Part shown: positions 55,681-63,833 of the stretch, piece after piece | Position numbering within the stretch: the first letter of the stretch is position 1 | Layout: every line of letters begins with the position of its first letter | From: Iodidimonas sp. SYSU 1G8 | GTDB lineage: Bacteria > Pseudomonadota > Alphaproteobacteria > SMXS01 | Assembly: GCF_039655775.1 (NCBI RefSeq) | Contig: NZ_JBBYXJ010000001.1 | Span: 806,001 to 870,000, forward strand | Direction: 5' to 3' | DNA length: 64,000 nt | Made by a program: the position numbers and the translations under genes | The notes under the pieces: model-generated | The model's database searches: none | The model's input: only the letters and a program-made list of their open reading frames with translations | What the model was told of the DNA's origin: nothing

Positions 55681-57030
55681 ATGGAAGACGATACACTCGG
55701 CCAAAACGAAATCGACGCAACGCCGACGAAGGGTTTTTTTATCGACATGCTGACGCGGGACATCCCGCTCGATCAAGCCATCCTCGACCTGGTCGACAAC
55801 TCAGTGGATGGCGCGAAGGCCATGCGTGCGCAGCTAGGCGGCAACTTCTCTGACCGCTGGGTCAAGATGACGTTCGACGCAGATCACTTCAGCATCATCG
55901 ACAATTGCGGTGGATTCGGAAAGGACGCAGCTAAAAAGTATGCGTTCAAGTTTGGCAGGCCCGACAGTGCCGTGCGGACCCCGCATTCGATCGGCCAATT
56001 CGGCGTCGGCATGAAGCGCGCTCTGTTCAAATTCGGTCGACATTTCGTCGTTCGGTCCGCTACGACCGATGAAAGTTGGGAAGTTGAGGTCCCCGTAGAT
56101 GGATGGGAAAGTGAACCTGGCTGGCATTTCCCGATCGCCGATATCGATGGTGACAGCGCCGTTTCAACCGCATCGCCGGGCACTGAGATCATTGTGACCC
56201 AGCTGCGAGCAGAGGTTAGTTCCCGCTTCTCCCTTACGACTTTCCGTAACACCATATTCGAATTGATTAAATCTAAGCATCGTCAATTCATCGCCGAAGG
56301 GCTTTCCATTTCCGTAAACGGGCATCATGTCGATGCCACTAGCCTCCACTTGCTGACCAATGACGGCCTCATCCCCGGCACAGACAATCTGACTTTTAAA
56401 GACAAGGACAAGGCGCAGGTCGATGTGCGGATAATTGTTGCGGTCGGCCCATCGTCACCGCGAAAAGCAGGCTGGTACGTCGTCTGCAACGGCCGTGTCA
56501 TCCTCGAAGCAGATCGCTCACCCGTTACGGGATGGGGCTTGGTTGAAGAAGCAGCCAATACGACTCTGATACCTTCATACCACAATCAATATGCGCGCTT
56601 TCGCGGTCTCGTTTTCTTCGATTCAGAGGATTCATCGCAGGTTCCTTGGAATACGACTAAGACTAGCGTCGACCAAGATAATAAGTTTTGGCAAGCCGCC
56701 TTCGTCCGAATGACTGAGATGATGCGACCAGTCATTAATTTCCTTAATGAGCTGGACGCAGACATCGACGAATATTCTCGTTGGGAAAGCCCTCTCGCCA
56801 AATTCATCGAAAAGGCGCGGATGGTAGCGCCAGATTCGTTACACGCAACGGTGACTTTCAAAGCACCGGCACGCTCGGCTTTTGTAAAAGGCCCGAAGAC
56901 CATCAAAATACAGTATTCGAGGCCAGTCGAAGACGTCGAATTACTACAAGAGGCGCTCGATGTGCATACGGCTAAGGCAGTCGGAGAAGCCACCTTCGAC
57001 GCCATTCTCAAACGGCAGAAGCGCGGATGA
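55681..57030 (+). CDS. GHKL ATPase, MORC/MutL/HSP90-like
   Basis: A 449-residue protein with an N-terminal GHKL ATP-binding domain: N-box LDLVDNSVDGA (33-44), G1 box IIDNCGGFG (72-80) and G2 box SIGQFGVGMKRALFK (103-117). At the usual catalytic Glu position an Asp (Asp36) is seen. A MutL-like transducer region follows (NGRVILEAD, FRGLVFFDSEDSSQVPWNTTKTSVD) and a helical C terminus. This is the type of ATPase noted near restriction-modification genes in prokaryotes. It overlaps the next gene by ATGA. Confidence 0.9.
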   Translation: MEDDTLGQNEIDATPTKGFFIDMLTRDIPLDQAILDLVDNSVDGAKAMRAQLGGNFSDRWVKMTFDADHFSIIDNCGGFGKDAAKKYAFKFGRPDSAVRTPHSIGQFGVGMKRALFKFGRHFVVRSATTDESWEVEVPVDGWESEPGWHFPIADIDGDSAVSTASPGTEIIVTQLRAEVSSRFSLTTFRNTIFELIKSKHRQFIAEGLSISVNGHHVDATSLHLLTNDGLIPGTDNLTFKDKDKAQVDVRIIVAVGPSSPRKAGWYVVCNGRVILEADRSPVTGWGLVEEAANTTLIPSYHNQYARFRGLVFFDSEDSSQVPWNTTKTSVDQDNKFWQAAFVRMTEMMRPVINFLNELDADIDEYSRWESPLAKFIEKARMVAPDSLHATVTFKAPARSAFVKGPKTIKIQYSRPVEDVELLQEALDVHTAKAVGEATFDAILKRQKRG

Positions 57031-57998
57031 CGGATAGTTTTCGTCGTATTGATTATTCCATTCGGCCGGCCAAGCACGCGGAACGTCGCATGCTGTGCGA
57101 CATCTTTCGAAAGCTCGCGGCCTTTGAGCCGGTCGAAAACTATCGCTATGTGGGTTTCGGGTCGGTCTGGTTCGCCGATTTCACGCTGTTTCACCGTGCG
57201 CTGGGCATCAGGAACATGCTGTCGATCGAGCAGGCTGTCAGTTCCAAGGATAGATTCGAAGCCAACAAGCCGTTCAATCTCCACATCGACTTTCGTATGT
57301 CGACGCAAGCGCTTCCTGAAATGGGATACGAGCGACGGCAGTTCATTTGGTTAGACTACGACGATCCGCTGTCGCCCGAAATGCTGCACGATGTGGCGAT
57401 CATCGCCACAAGAGCTCGGTCGGGAACGGTTCTGGTCGTCTCCTTACAGTGCCATCGAGCGCGCGAAATCGCAGAGGCCGACCGGGAATGCGCCCGGGAC
57501 GAAAGCGCTGCCACCGCAGAAGAGCGCTTCAGAACGAAGTTCGGCAATCGCATAGACCCCAACATCGGGAGGGAAGACCTTGTTGGATGGTCGTTCGGTA
57601 CACTCAGCCGCGGCATCGTCATATCGGAGATCGAAGCTTCGCTAGAAACGCGTCGATTGGCAAATCCCGCCGACCAAGTCACATTTACGAAAATTTGCGA
57701 CTTTGAGTATGAAGACGGCGCGAAAATGACGACTTTGGCGGTCGTATTTTGCAGCCCAGACGAGGAAGAACGACTGAGCATGTGCGGCTTCGACAATCTT
57801 GAGTTTGTCGAAGATCCCAACCTACCCGTTTACATTCCGACCCCTAAGTTGACGCCACGTGAGTTTCGCCAACTTGAGAGCCAGCTTCCGCTAGCTGAAG
57901 GCACTGAATTGGCCATAGGACACATCCCGCTAGGTGAAGCAAACAGTTTCAAACGATTGTATAGGTACTTCCCCAACTTCGTCGTCATAGAATCCTAG
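57027..57998 (+). CDS. unrecognised protein with Rossmann-like glycine motif
   Basis: A 323-residue protein that I do not recognise. The YRYVGFGSVWFADFTLF region (39-55) resembles a methyltransferase motif I. It is followed by IRNMLSIE (61-68), a strand ending in acidic Glu68, and FIWLDYDDP (106-114), a strand ending in acidic residues. The pattern suggests a Rossmann-fold, SAM-type enzyme, but there is no full methyltransferase signature. A later segment SLQCHRAREI may hold a catalytic or metal site. It is coupled to the GHKL ATPase by ATGA, so the two likely act together. Confidence 0.75.
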   Translation: MTDSFRRIDYSIRPAKHAERRMLCDIFRKLAAFEPVENYRYVGFGSVWFADFTLFHRALGIRNMLSIEQAVSSKDRFEANKPFNLHIDFRMSTQALPEMGYERRQFIWLDYDDPLSPEMLHDVAIIATRARSGTVLVVSLQCHRAREIAEADRECARDESAATAEERFRTKFGNRIDPNIGREDLVGWSFGTLSRGIVISEIEASLETRRLANPADQVTFTKICDFEYEDGAKMTTLAVVFCSPDEEERLSMCGFDNLEFVEDPNLPVYIPTPKLTPREFRQLESQLPLAEGTELAIGHIPLGEANSFKRLYRYFPNFVVIES

Positions 57999-58046
57999 AG
58001 CCTCCTGTGGCCATTGCACGCGACAGGGTGTTGGGGCGCTAGTCCA

Positions 58047-58075
58047 GAGCCCCGCGTACGCACGGATGACGGCTC
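58047..58075. repeat. REP-like palindrome, degenerate copy
   Basis: The bases around CCCCGCGTACGCACGGATGACGG resemble the clean copy at 58823-58850, with imperfect pairing of the arms. It lies 31 bp beyond the 3' end of the DUF4304 gene, between it and the end of the defence island. Confidence 0.7.
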
Positions 58076-58105
58076 GGGGAAAATCGAGCCAAATGATCCC
58101 GCCCG

Positions 58106-58774
58106 CTATCCAACCGGGACCGGCAATTCGTCGAGGGGCGGGTATTTGAAGGCTGCGCGGCGGCGGTTGATCGCGGAGAGCAGTTCACGCCTCAGCCGGT
58201 CGGGGTCCGCCAGCCCGGCCATGAGCGCTTTTGCGCGCGCATGAATGAGAGGCTGCGGTCCCGAGCCATGGGATACCGTTGCGAGGATTGTCCTGGCCTC
58301 GTCGATCCGGCCGGCCAGCACGCACGCGACCCCGGCGTGACAGGCCTGCCATCGACCGCCCCTGCCCTCTTCCGCGAACGCGCGTTCCTGCGCCAGCAGC
58401 ACATCCGCCATACTCTCGATGGAGTGGAATTTGGTGCGCAGGCGCACCGCTTCCTGTGCCGCCCGTTCAGCCAGGCTGGCCGCTTCCACGGCGAATTGTT
58501 GTTCCGACTGGAACACGATGGAGGAGTCGATACGGCCACCGACATCATAGCTCAGGGTGAAGGTTGAGCCAGTGGACGCCGGTGTCCAGAGCCAGTGGGC
58601 GTAGACATTGAGGTAGCTGCCCTTGCTCGACCCGCTGGGCTGGAATTCGACCACGCCGAGCCAGTGGCCGTGATCCGCCAGCCAGATCCTCGACTGGCCC
58701 TTGCGGCGGAAGCCCAGAGGGGCGAGCGCCGCTTTCGCCGCCCTGGCGATGATCGAATTGTGAGCTTCCACCAT
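58106..58774 (-). CDS. DUF4304-domain protein
   Basis: A 222-residue cytoplasmic protein. The N-terminal LGFRRKGQSRIWLADHGHWLGVVEFQPSGSSKG is the DUF4304 pattern, with an alternating-strand domain of unknown function; such proteins turn up in accessory and toxin-immunity neighbourhoods. The C-terminal half is helical and Ala-rich. It returns to high-GC codon use. It is flanked by two REP-like palindromes (58047-58075 and 58823-58850). Confidence 0.75.
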   Translation of the reverse strand: MVEAHNSIIARAAKAALAPLGFRRKGQSRIWLADHGHWLGVVEFQPSGSSKGSYLNVYAHWLWTPASTGSTFTLSYDVGGRIDSSIVFQSEQQFAVEAASLAERAAQEAVRLRTKFHSIESMADVLLAQERAFAEEGRGGRWQACHAGVACVLAGRIDEARTILATVSHGSGPQPLIHARAKALMAGLADPDRLRRELLSAINRRRAAFKYPPLDELPVPVG

Positions 58775-58822
58775 CCTGCGATCGGCCTTTCGATGAACCG
58801 CCGGCGCCCTGTGAAGAGCTGG

Positions 58823-58850
58823 GTCCCCGCGTGCGCGGGGATGACGGCGG
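58823..58850. repeat. REP-like palindrome
   Basis: A clean palindrome TCCCCGC-GTGC-GCGGGGA followed by TGACGG. This form (CCCCGC..GCGGGGATGACGG) is a common intergenic repeat of alpha- and betaproteobacteria. It lies just beyond the 5' end of DUF4304 and 43 bp from the 3' end of the ThuA gene. Confidence 0.85.
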
Positions 58851-58892
58851 AGGGTGGGCGGATGGCGGTGGAGGACGACGCGGTGGTAGGGC

Positions 58893-59648
58893 CTACGCCA
58901 GGTCGCCGGCGCAGTAGCGGATGCCGCGGCGGAGGATTTCGTAGAAGACCGGCTGGTCCCAGGCGCAGCGGTCGACGGTGGGCCATTCGTCCATGATCGG
59001 GATCATGTCGTACTTGCCCCGGCAATGGCCGAGGGCGCAGTAGACCACCTCGCCCGCGCCCTGCTGCTTGGTGTAGAGCATGTAGTGGCGGCCGGTGCCG
59101 CCGGTCCAGTCGCCTTCGACGAAGCCGTCGCAGGTGCCGTGCCAGTGGGTTTCCAAGAGCACGCGGTTGTCGCCGTAATATTCGGCGCAGTAGATCTCGT
59201 CATTGATGGTGAAGGCGTCGATGCCCTTCACCAGCGGGTGGTTTTCGGCGCCCGGGGTGACGGTGACCTGGAAGTCCTGCAGCGGCGGGTGGGCGATGAA
59301 CTGGCTGCCGATCATTTCCATGAAGCGCGGCGCCTCGCGCGGGGTGGCGACGCCGCCCTCGACGAAGCGGAGCACCGAGTTGGTGCCGTGCAGGGCGAAC
59401 CATTTGCCGCCGCGCTGGAGGAACTGGTGGAGCGCCTCGGTCTGGTCATCGGTGGGCTGGACGTCGCAGGTGTAGGTGATCAGCACGTCGCAGGCGGCGA
59501 TGCTGGCGGTGTCGGCATAGTCGACCGACACGGTGGCGAGGTAGCGCTGATCCTCGGCCAAGAGCTTCAGCAGCTCGACGCGCGCGAAATTGATGTCGTG
59601 ATACTTGCCCGACGCCACCAGATGGAATCTGACCGGCTTGCTCGCCAT
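58893..59648 (-). CDS. ThuA-domain (trehalose-utilisation-like) protein
   Basis: A 251-residue glutamine-amidotransferase-like ThuA protein. VDYADTASIAACDVLITYTC and GGKWFALHGTNSV and DEIYCAEY are the recognisable segments, with a final PVFYEILRRGIRYCAG. ThuA proteins act on carbohydrates or related compounds; the role in a Rieske oxygenase cluster is not obvious. It lies 44 bp after the ferredoxin gene, probably in the same operon. Confidence 0.88.
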   Translation of the reverse strand: MASKPVRFHLVASGKYHDINFARVELLKLLAEDQRYLATVSVDYADTASIAACDVLITYTCDVQPTDDQTEALHQFLQRGGKWFALHGTNSVLRFVEGGVATPREAPRFMEMIGSQFIAHPPLQDFQVTVTPGAENHPLVKGIDAFTINDEIYCAEYYGDNRVLLETHWHGTCDGFVEGDWTGGTGRHYMLYTKQQGAGEVVYCALGHCRGKYDMIPIMDEWPTVDRCAWDQPVFYEILRRGIRYCAGDLA

Positions 59649-59692
59649 TCCCCGTCTCCCCGTTTTGTGCCGCCCGCGGGCGGGTCGTTCAG

Positions 59693-60079
59693 TCAGAACC
59701 CCGAGACGCCCGGAATGGCGAAGGGATTCTTCGGCTTCTTCGGCGGCTCCACCAGCTGCACCAGCACGTCGTCGCCTTCGACTTTCGTCGGATAGACGGT
59801 GATCGGCAGCACGGCCGGCGGGCTCATCGCCTTGCCCGTTTCCAGGTCGAAATTGGCGCCGTGATGGGGGCAGACGATCTTGCCGGCACGGATGCGGCCG
59901 CCTTCAAGCGGCTTCTTTTCGTGCGAGCACTGGTTCTCGATCGCCTTGAACCCGCCATTGGGCATGTGGATGACGAGGACCTTGCGGTCCTCGACCTCGA
60001 AGCAGCGCGTCTTGCCCGGCTCCACGTCGCTCGTCTTGGCGACGATTCGGAAGGGAACCTCGTTGGTGGATGCGTCCAT
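59693..60079 (-). CDS. Rieske [2Fe-2S] ferredoxin
   Basis: A 128-residue Rieske protein. The cluster ligands are Cys51, His53, Cys70 and His73 (NQCSHEKKP and VCPHHGANF). The C terminus is longer than in small ferredoxins (PPKKPKNPFAIPG). It would pass electrons to the ring-hydroxylating oxygenases encoded next to it. A reductase gene is not in the window. It starts 8 bp after the first oxygenase gene. Confidence 0.93.
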   Translation of the reverse strand: MDASTNEVPFRIVAKTSDVEPGKTRCFEVEDRKVLVIHMPNGGFKAIENQCSHEKKPLEGGRIRAGKIVCPHHGANFDLETGKAMSPPAVLPITVYPTKVEGDDVLVQLVEPPKKPKNPFAIPGVSGF

Positions 60080-60087
60080 TATCTGCC

Positions 60088-61392
60088 TTAGGCGTCGTTT
60101 GCGTATACGCCGTTAATATAGTCCATCAGCGTCTTGTGCATATGGCGGATGCGGCGTTCCTGATGGCTGATGTGCAGGCCCTTGAACGCCGAGGAGTTGT
60201 TGCCCTTCTGCACATGCGGCAGGTTCACCGAATCCTGGTCGAGCACGAGACCGAGCGAGCGGCCGCCATGCTTGTGCTGCTCGTGATCGGGCAGCGGCGG
60301 GCGCGCCTGGCCCTTCTTGAGCCGGGCGTACATGGTGACGTCGTAATACATCTTGTTCGGGTCGCTCTCGTGCGGCCGCTGGCGGAACATCATCATCCGG
60401 TCGGCGAAGATGTTCAGCGTCAGGTTCGGGAAGATGTTGTAGTGGTAATCGTCGGTGAGCTGGTCGTCGTTCAGCTCGGAATAATCGACGCCGAGCGCTT
60501 CCTGGTTCTCGCGCTTGAACACCTGGATGGCGCGGCGCGCCTCGGAGACGCGGCCCTTGAACTCGTCCGGGTTCATGCCGAGCGCGGTCATCTTGCTGGC
60601 GATGATTTCCGGCACCTCGTCCAGATCCTCGCCGAGGCGCGGGCTGTAGGTGTGGAACGGCACCAGATAGCGGTTGTGACGCTCGTACAGGTCGATCTGC
60701 ACGTCGACGTCGTCATTGTCGTAGAGCAGCTCGGGGTGGATGCACTGGACGTGGTAGACCTCGTTGAAGGCGTCGACCGAGGTCTTCCAGTTGCAGTCCC
60801 ATTCCATGGTGACGTTGAGCGTCATCACCATCTTCTCGAAATGATAGGCCTCGAGATGGGCCGGAACGACGCCGAGATACTCCATCAGCGGCTCGGCGTC
60901 GGGGTTCAGATTGTACCAGACGAAGCCGCCCCAGACGTCGGTCCTGATTTCCTTGAGGCTGAGCACGTCCTTCGGACAGCCCTGGTGGAAATCCTCCTCG
61001 TCGGGCACGTTCACCAGGCGGCCGGTGAGATCGTATTCCCAGAAGTGATAGGCGCACTGCAGGGTGCGCGAGTTGCCGCACTTGTCGAACTTCACCTGGT
61101 TGCCGCGGTGATTGCAGACATTATAGAACGTCCGCGCCTTGCCATCCTCGCCGCGCACGATCAGCAGGGATTCATTGCCGATCTCGGTGGTGATGTAGTC
61201 GCCGGTGTCGGGGATCTCTTCCTCGCGGCAGCCGATGAGCCAGACCTTGGTCCACATGCGGTCCCATTCGAGCTGCATGAAGTCCCTGGAGATATAGCGC
61301 TCCTGCGGGATCAGCTCCGTGCCCAGATCGGGCTCGGGCGCCTTCTCGGCCACCGTTCCAACGCTATCCTTGATCCTGACGACCGCGACCAT
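60088..61392 (-). CDS. Rieske oxygenase alpha subunit, copy 1
   Basis: A 434-residue ring-hydroxylating oxygenase subunit. Rieske ligands: Cys93, His95, Cys113, His116. The mononuclear iron site is at Asp207, His214, His219 (VDAFNEVYHVQCIHPE), so Asp207 can bridge to the Rieske centre of the next subunit. It is paralogous to the 434-residue copy 2 next to it over its full length. A GGGAG site precedes ATG 61392. No beta subunit is present, so it may be a homotrimeric oxygenase; the substrate is unknown. Confidence 0.94.
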   Translation of the reverse strand: MVAVVRIKDSVGTVAEKAPEPDLGTELIPQERYISRDFMQLEWDRMWTKVWLIGCREEEIPDTGDYITTEIGNESLLIVRGEDGKARTFYNVCNHRGNQVKFDKCGNSRTLQCAYHFWEYDLTGRLVNVPDEEDFHQGCPKDVLSLKEIRTDVWGGFVWYNLNPDAEPLMEYLGVVPAHLEAYHFEKMVMTLNVTMEWDCNWKTSVDAFNEVYHVQCIHPELLYDNDDVDVQIDLYERHNRYLVPFHTYSPRLGEDLDEVPEIIASKMTALGMNPDEFKGRVSEARRAIQVFKRENQEALGVDYSELNDDQLTDDYHYNIFPNLTLNIFADRMMMFRQRPHESDPNKMYYDVTMYARLKKGQARPPLPDHEQHKHGGRSLGLVLDQDSVNLPHVQKGNNSSAFKGLHISHQERRIRHMHKTLMDYINGVYANDA

Positions 61393-61425
61393 ATGGGACT
61401 CCCGTAAAATTCTCGCAACCTGCGG

Positions 61426-61451
61426 ACGCCCTTTTTGCCGTCAAAGGGCGT
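61426..61451. promoter_or_regulatory. inverted repeat in the copy 1 oxygenase leader
   Basis: ACGCCCTTT and AAAGGGCGT form a perfect 9-bp inverted repeat with an 8-nt spacer, 34 bp before the copy 1 oxygenase start. There is an AT-rich stretch just upstream on the minus strand (61470-61505) which may hold the promoter. It may be an operator for a catabolic regulator; none is encoded here. Confidence 0.5.
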
Positions 61452-61540
61452 ATCGACGCAACCTCATTCATACACGACTTTTTTATATCGCAATATAATT
61501 ATTCTTCCGGCGGGCGGCGCCGCCGCCGCGCAAAGAAAAG

Positions 61541-61569
61541 GGGCGGCCGACCCGATGGCCGACCGCCCT
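61541..61569 (-). terminator. probable terminator after copy 2 oxygenase
   Basis: On the minus strand a GGGCGG/CCGCCC stem encloses a GC-rich inner part and is followed by CCTTTTCTTT. It lies 25 bp after the copy 2 oxygenase stop and would give the two oxygenase genes separate transcripts. Confidence 0.6.
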
Positions 61570-61593
61570 GATTCCTCGTGGCCTCCGAAGGAC

Positions 61594-62898
61594 TTACGCG
61601 TCGTTGGCGTAGACGCCGTTGACGTAGTCCATCAGGGTCTTGTGCATGTGGCGGATGCGGCGCTCCTGGCTGGAGATCCACAGGCCCTTGTAGGCGTCGG
61701 AGTTCATGCCCTTCTGCACGTGCGGCAGATTGACCGAATCCTGGTCGAGCACGAGGCCGAGCGAGCGCTCGCCATGGTTGACGTGCTCGTAATCGGGCAG
61801 CGGCGGGACCGGCTTGCCCTTGGGAATGGTCATGAACATCTGCACGTCGTAGTACATCTTGTTCGGGTCGCTCTCGTGCGGGCGCTGGCGGAACATCATC
61901 ATGGACTCGGCCATCACGTTCATCGTGATGTTCGGGAAGATCATGTAGTGGTAGTCGTCCGACAGCTGGTCGTCGTTGAACTCGGAATAGTCGTAGCCGA
62001 GCTTGTCGGCGTTCTCGCGCTTGTAGAGCTGAACCGCGCGGCGCACCTCGCCGACCCGGCCCTTGAAATCATCGGCGTTCATGCCGATCGCCGCCAGTTC
62101 CTCGGCCAGCGCTTCCGGCACTTCGTCGAGATCCTCGCCGAGACGCGGGCTGTAGGTCTTGAACGGCACCAGATAGCGGTTGTGACGCTCGTAGAGGTCG
62201 ATCTGCACGTCGACATCGTCGATGGTGTAGGACAGCTCGGGGTGAATGCACTGGACGTGATAGACCTCGTTGAACGCGTCGACGGCGGTCTTCCAGTTGC
62301 AGTCCCAGTTGACGGTGACGTTCATCACCATCGCCATGTTCTCGAAGTGGTAGGGGTCGAGATGCTTGGGGATCATGCCGAGATAGTCGGCCAGCGGCTC
62401 GGCGTCCGGGTTCAGGTTGAACCACACGAAGCCGCCCCAGGTTTCGGTCTTGATCGCCTTGAGACTGAGCTGGTCCTTGGGGCAGCCCTGGTGGAAATCC
62501 TCCTCGTCGGGGACGTTCACCAGACGGCCGGTGAGGTCATATTCCCAGAAGTGGTAGGCGCACTGCAGGGTGCGCGAGTTGCCGCACTGGTCGAACTTGA
62601 CCTGGTTACCGCGATGGTTGCAGACGTTGTAGAAGGTTCGCGCCTTGCCATCCTCGCCGCGCACGATCAGCAGCGATTCCTTGCCGATGTCGGTGGTGAT
62701 GTAGTCGCCGACCTCGGCGATTTCCTGCTCGCGGCAACCGACCAGCCAGACCTTGGACCACATGCGGTCCCACTCGAGCTGCATGAATTCCTTGGAGATA
62801 TAGCGCTCCTTCGGAATGATCTCGTTGCCCAGATCGGGCTCCGGCGCCTTCTCGGCGGGCGTATGGATACTTTCCTTGACGCGTGTGATCGCAACCAT
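61594..62898 (-). CDS. Rieske oxygenase alpha subunit, copy 2
   Basis: A 434-residue paralogue of copy 1 of identical length, with all ligands kept at the same positions (Cys93, His95, Cys113, His116; Asp207, His214, His219). Differences cluster in the N-terminal 40 residues and in the part covering residues 240-340, which includes substrate-pocket positions in this fold. The two presumably arose by tandem duplication and may take different substrates. It lies 44 bp after the enoyl-CoA hydratase gene. Confidence 0.94.
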   Translation of the reverse strand: MVAITRVKESIHTPAEKAPEPDLGNEIIPKERYISKEFMQLEWDRMWSKVWLVGCREQEIAEVGDYITTDIGKESLLIVRGEDGKARTFYNVCNHRGNQVKFDQCGNSRTLQCAYHFWEYDLTGRLVNVPDEEDFHQGCPKDQLSLKAIKTETWGGFVWFNLNPDAEPLADYLGMIPKHLDPYHFENMAMVMNVTVNWDCNWKTAVDAFNEVYHVQCIHPELSYTIDDVDVQIDLYERHNRYLVPFKTYSPRLGEDLDEVPEALAEELAAIGMNADDFKGRVGEVRRAVQLYKRENADKLGYDYSEFNDDQLSDDYHYMIFPNITMNVMAESMMMFRQRPHESDPNKMYYDVQMFMTIPKGKPVPPLPDYEHVNHGERSLGLVLDQDSVNLPHVQKGMNSDAYKGLWISSQERRIRHMHKTLMDYVNGVYANDA

Positions 62899-62942
62899 CA
62901 GTAACTCCTTCTGAACCTCGTTTCCCCAGATGGGGCAGCTAC

Positions 62943-63785
62943 TTACTCAGCAGCCTTGATCTCTTCCCTGAACTTCTCCGGCACGCCTTCGCGGCGAACT
63001 GCACGGGTTTCCATCTCGTAATTGTGCGCATGGCACATATGGTGCAGGGCGATGACCGTGTCCATGGTCGAGCGCTGGCCCATGTTGTCCTGTGCGACGT
63101 TTACCGCCTGTTTGGTTAACTTAAGCGCGAATGCCGGTTTTTCCGCAATTCTTTTCGCCATGGCAAGACAGAACTCTTCCAGCTCGGGCCGCGGCACCAC
63201 GTGATTGACCATGCCGAGACGGTGCGCTTCCTGCGCGCTCCACCAGTCGGCGGTGAACAGCAGCTCCTTGGCCTTGCGGATGCCGAGCTCGTAGGGATGG
63301 TTGAAATATTCCACGCCGCACACGCCCATGGCGACGACCGGGTCCATGAACTGGGCGTCGTCGCTGGCGATGATGATGTCGCAGATCCAGGCGAGCATCA
63401 GGCCGCCGGCGATGGTCTTGCCCTGGACCATGGCGATGGTCGGCTTGGGGAAGTCGCGCCAGCGGCGGCACATGCCGAGGAAGACTTCCTGCTCGAAGCT
63501 GTAGCGGCTGTGGACCCCGCCTTCCTTGGACGGCACCCACGTGCCGACGGCGTCGTCCACCGGACCGAAGCCGCGCAGGTCGTGGCCGGACGAGAAGTGC
63601 GGCCCCTCGCCGCCGAACAGCACGACCTTGACGTCCTCGTCCCGCGCGGCGAGATCGAAGCAGGCATTGAGGTCGTAGGTCAGGCGGCCGTTCTGCGCGT
63701 TCCGCTGCGCGGGCCGGTTCTGCATGATCCTGGCGATGTGCGGCGCCACGACTTCATAGGTCGCAGTCTCGAATTCCTTCTTCAT
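62943..63785 (-). CDS. enoyl-CoA hydratase/isomerase family protein
   Basis: A 280-residue crotonase-fold protein. The oxyanion-hole segments are EGPHFSSGHDLRGFG and GKTIAGGLMLAWICDIIIAS. It should act on a CoA thioester. The stretch at 63100-63165 uses AT-richer codons than its surroundings. It lies between the ALDH gene and the copy 2 oxygenase, and a 50-bp gap to the ALDH stop suggests one operon. Confidence 0.92.
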   Translation of the reverse strand: MKKEFETATYEVVAPHIARIMQNRPAQRNAQNGRLTYDLNACFDLAARDEDVKVVLFGGEGPHFSSGHDLRGFGPVDDAVGTWVPSKEGGVHSRYSFEQEVFLGMCRRWRDFPKPTIAMVQGKTIAGGLMLAWICDIIIASDDAQFMDPVVAMGVCGVEYFNHPYELGIRKAKELLFTADWWSAQEAHRLGMVNHVVPRPELEEFCLAMAKRIAEKPAFALKLTKQAVNVAQDNMGQRSTMDTVIALHHMCHAHNYEMETRAVRREGVPEKFREEIKAAE

Positions 63786-63833
63786 TCCCCGAACTCCTTA
63801 CTAGGTGTGGCGCCGCCCGCCGAATGATCCCCG

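Noticed and set aside
52713-57998. Integrated phage or plasmid
   Set aside because: There is no integrase, transposase, replication or structural gene, and no flanking direct repeats or tRNA attachment site that I can recognise.
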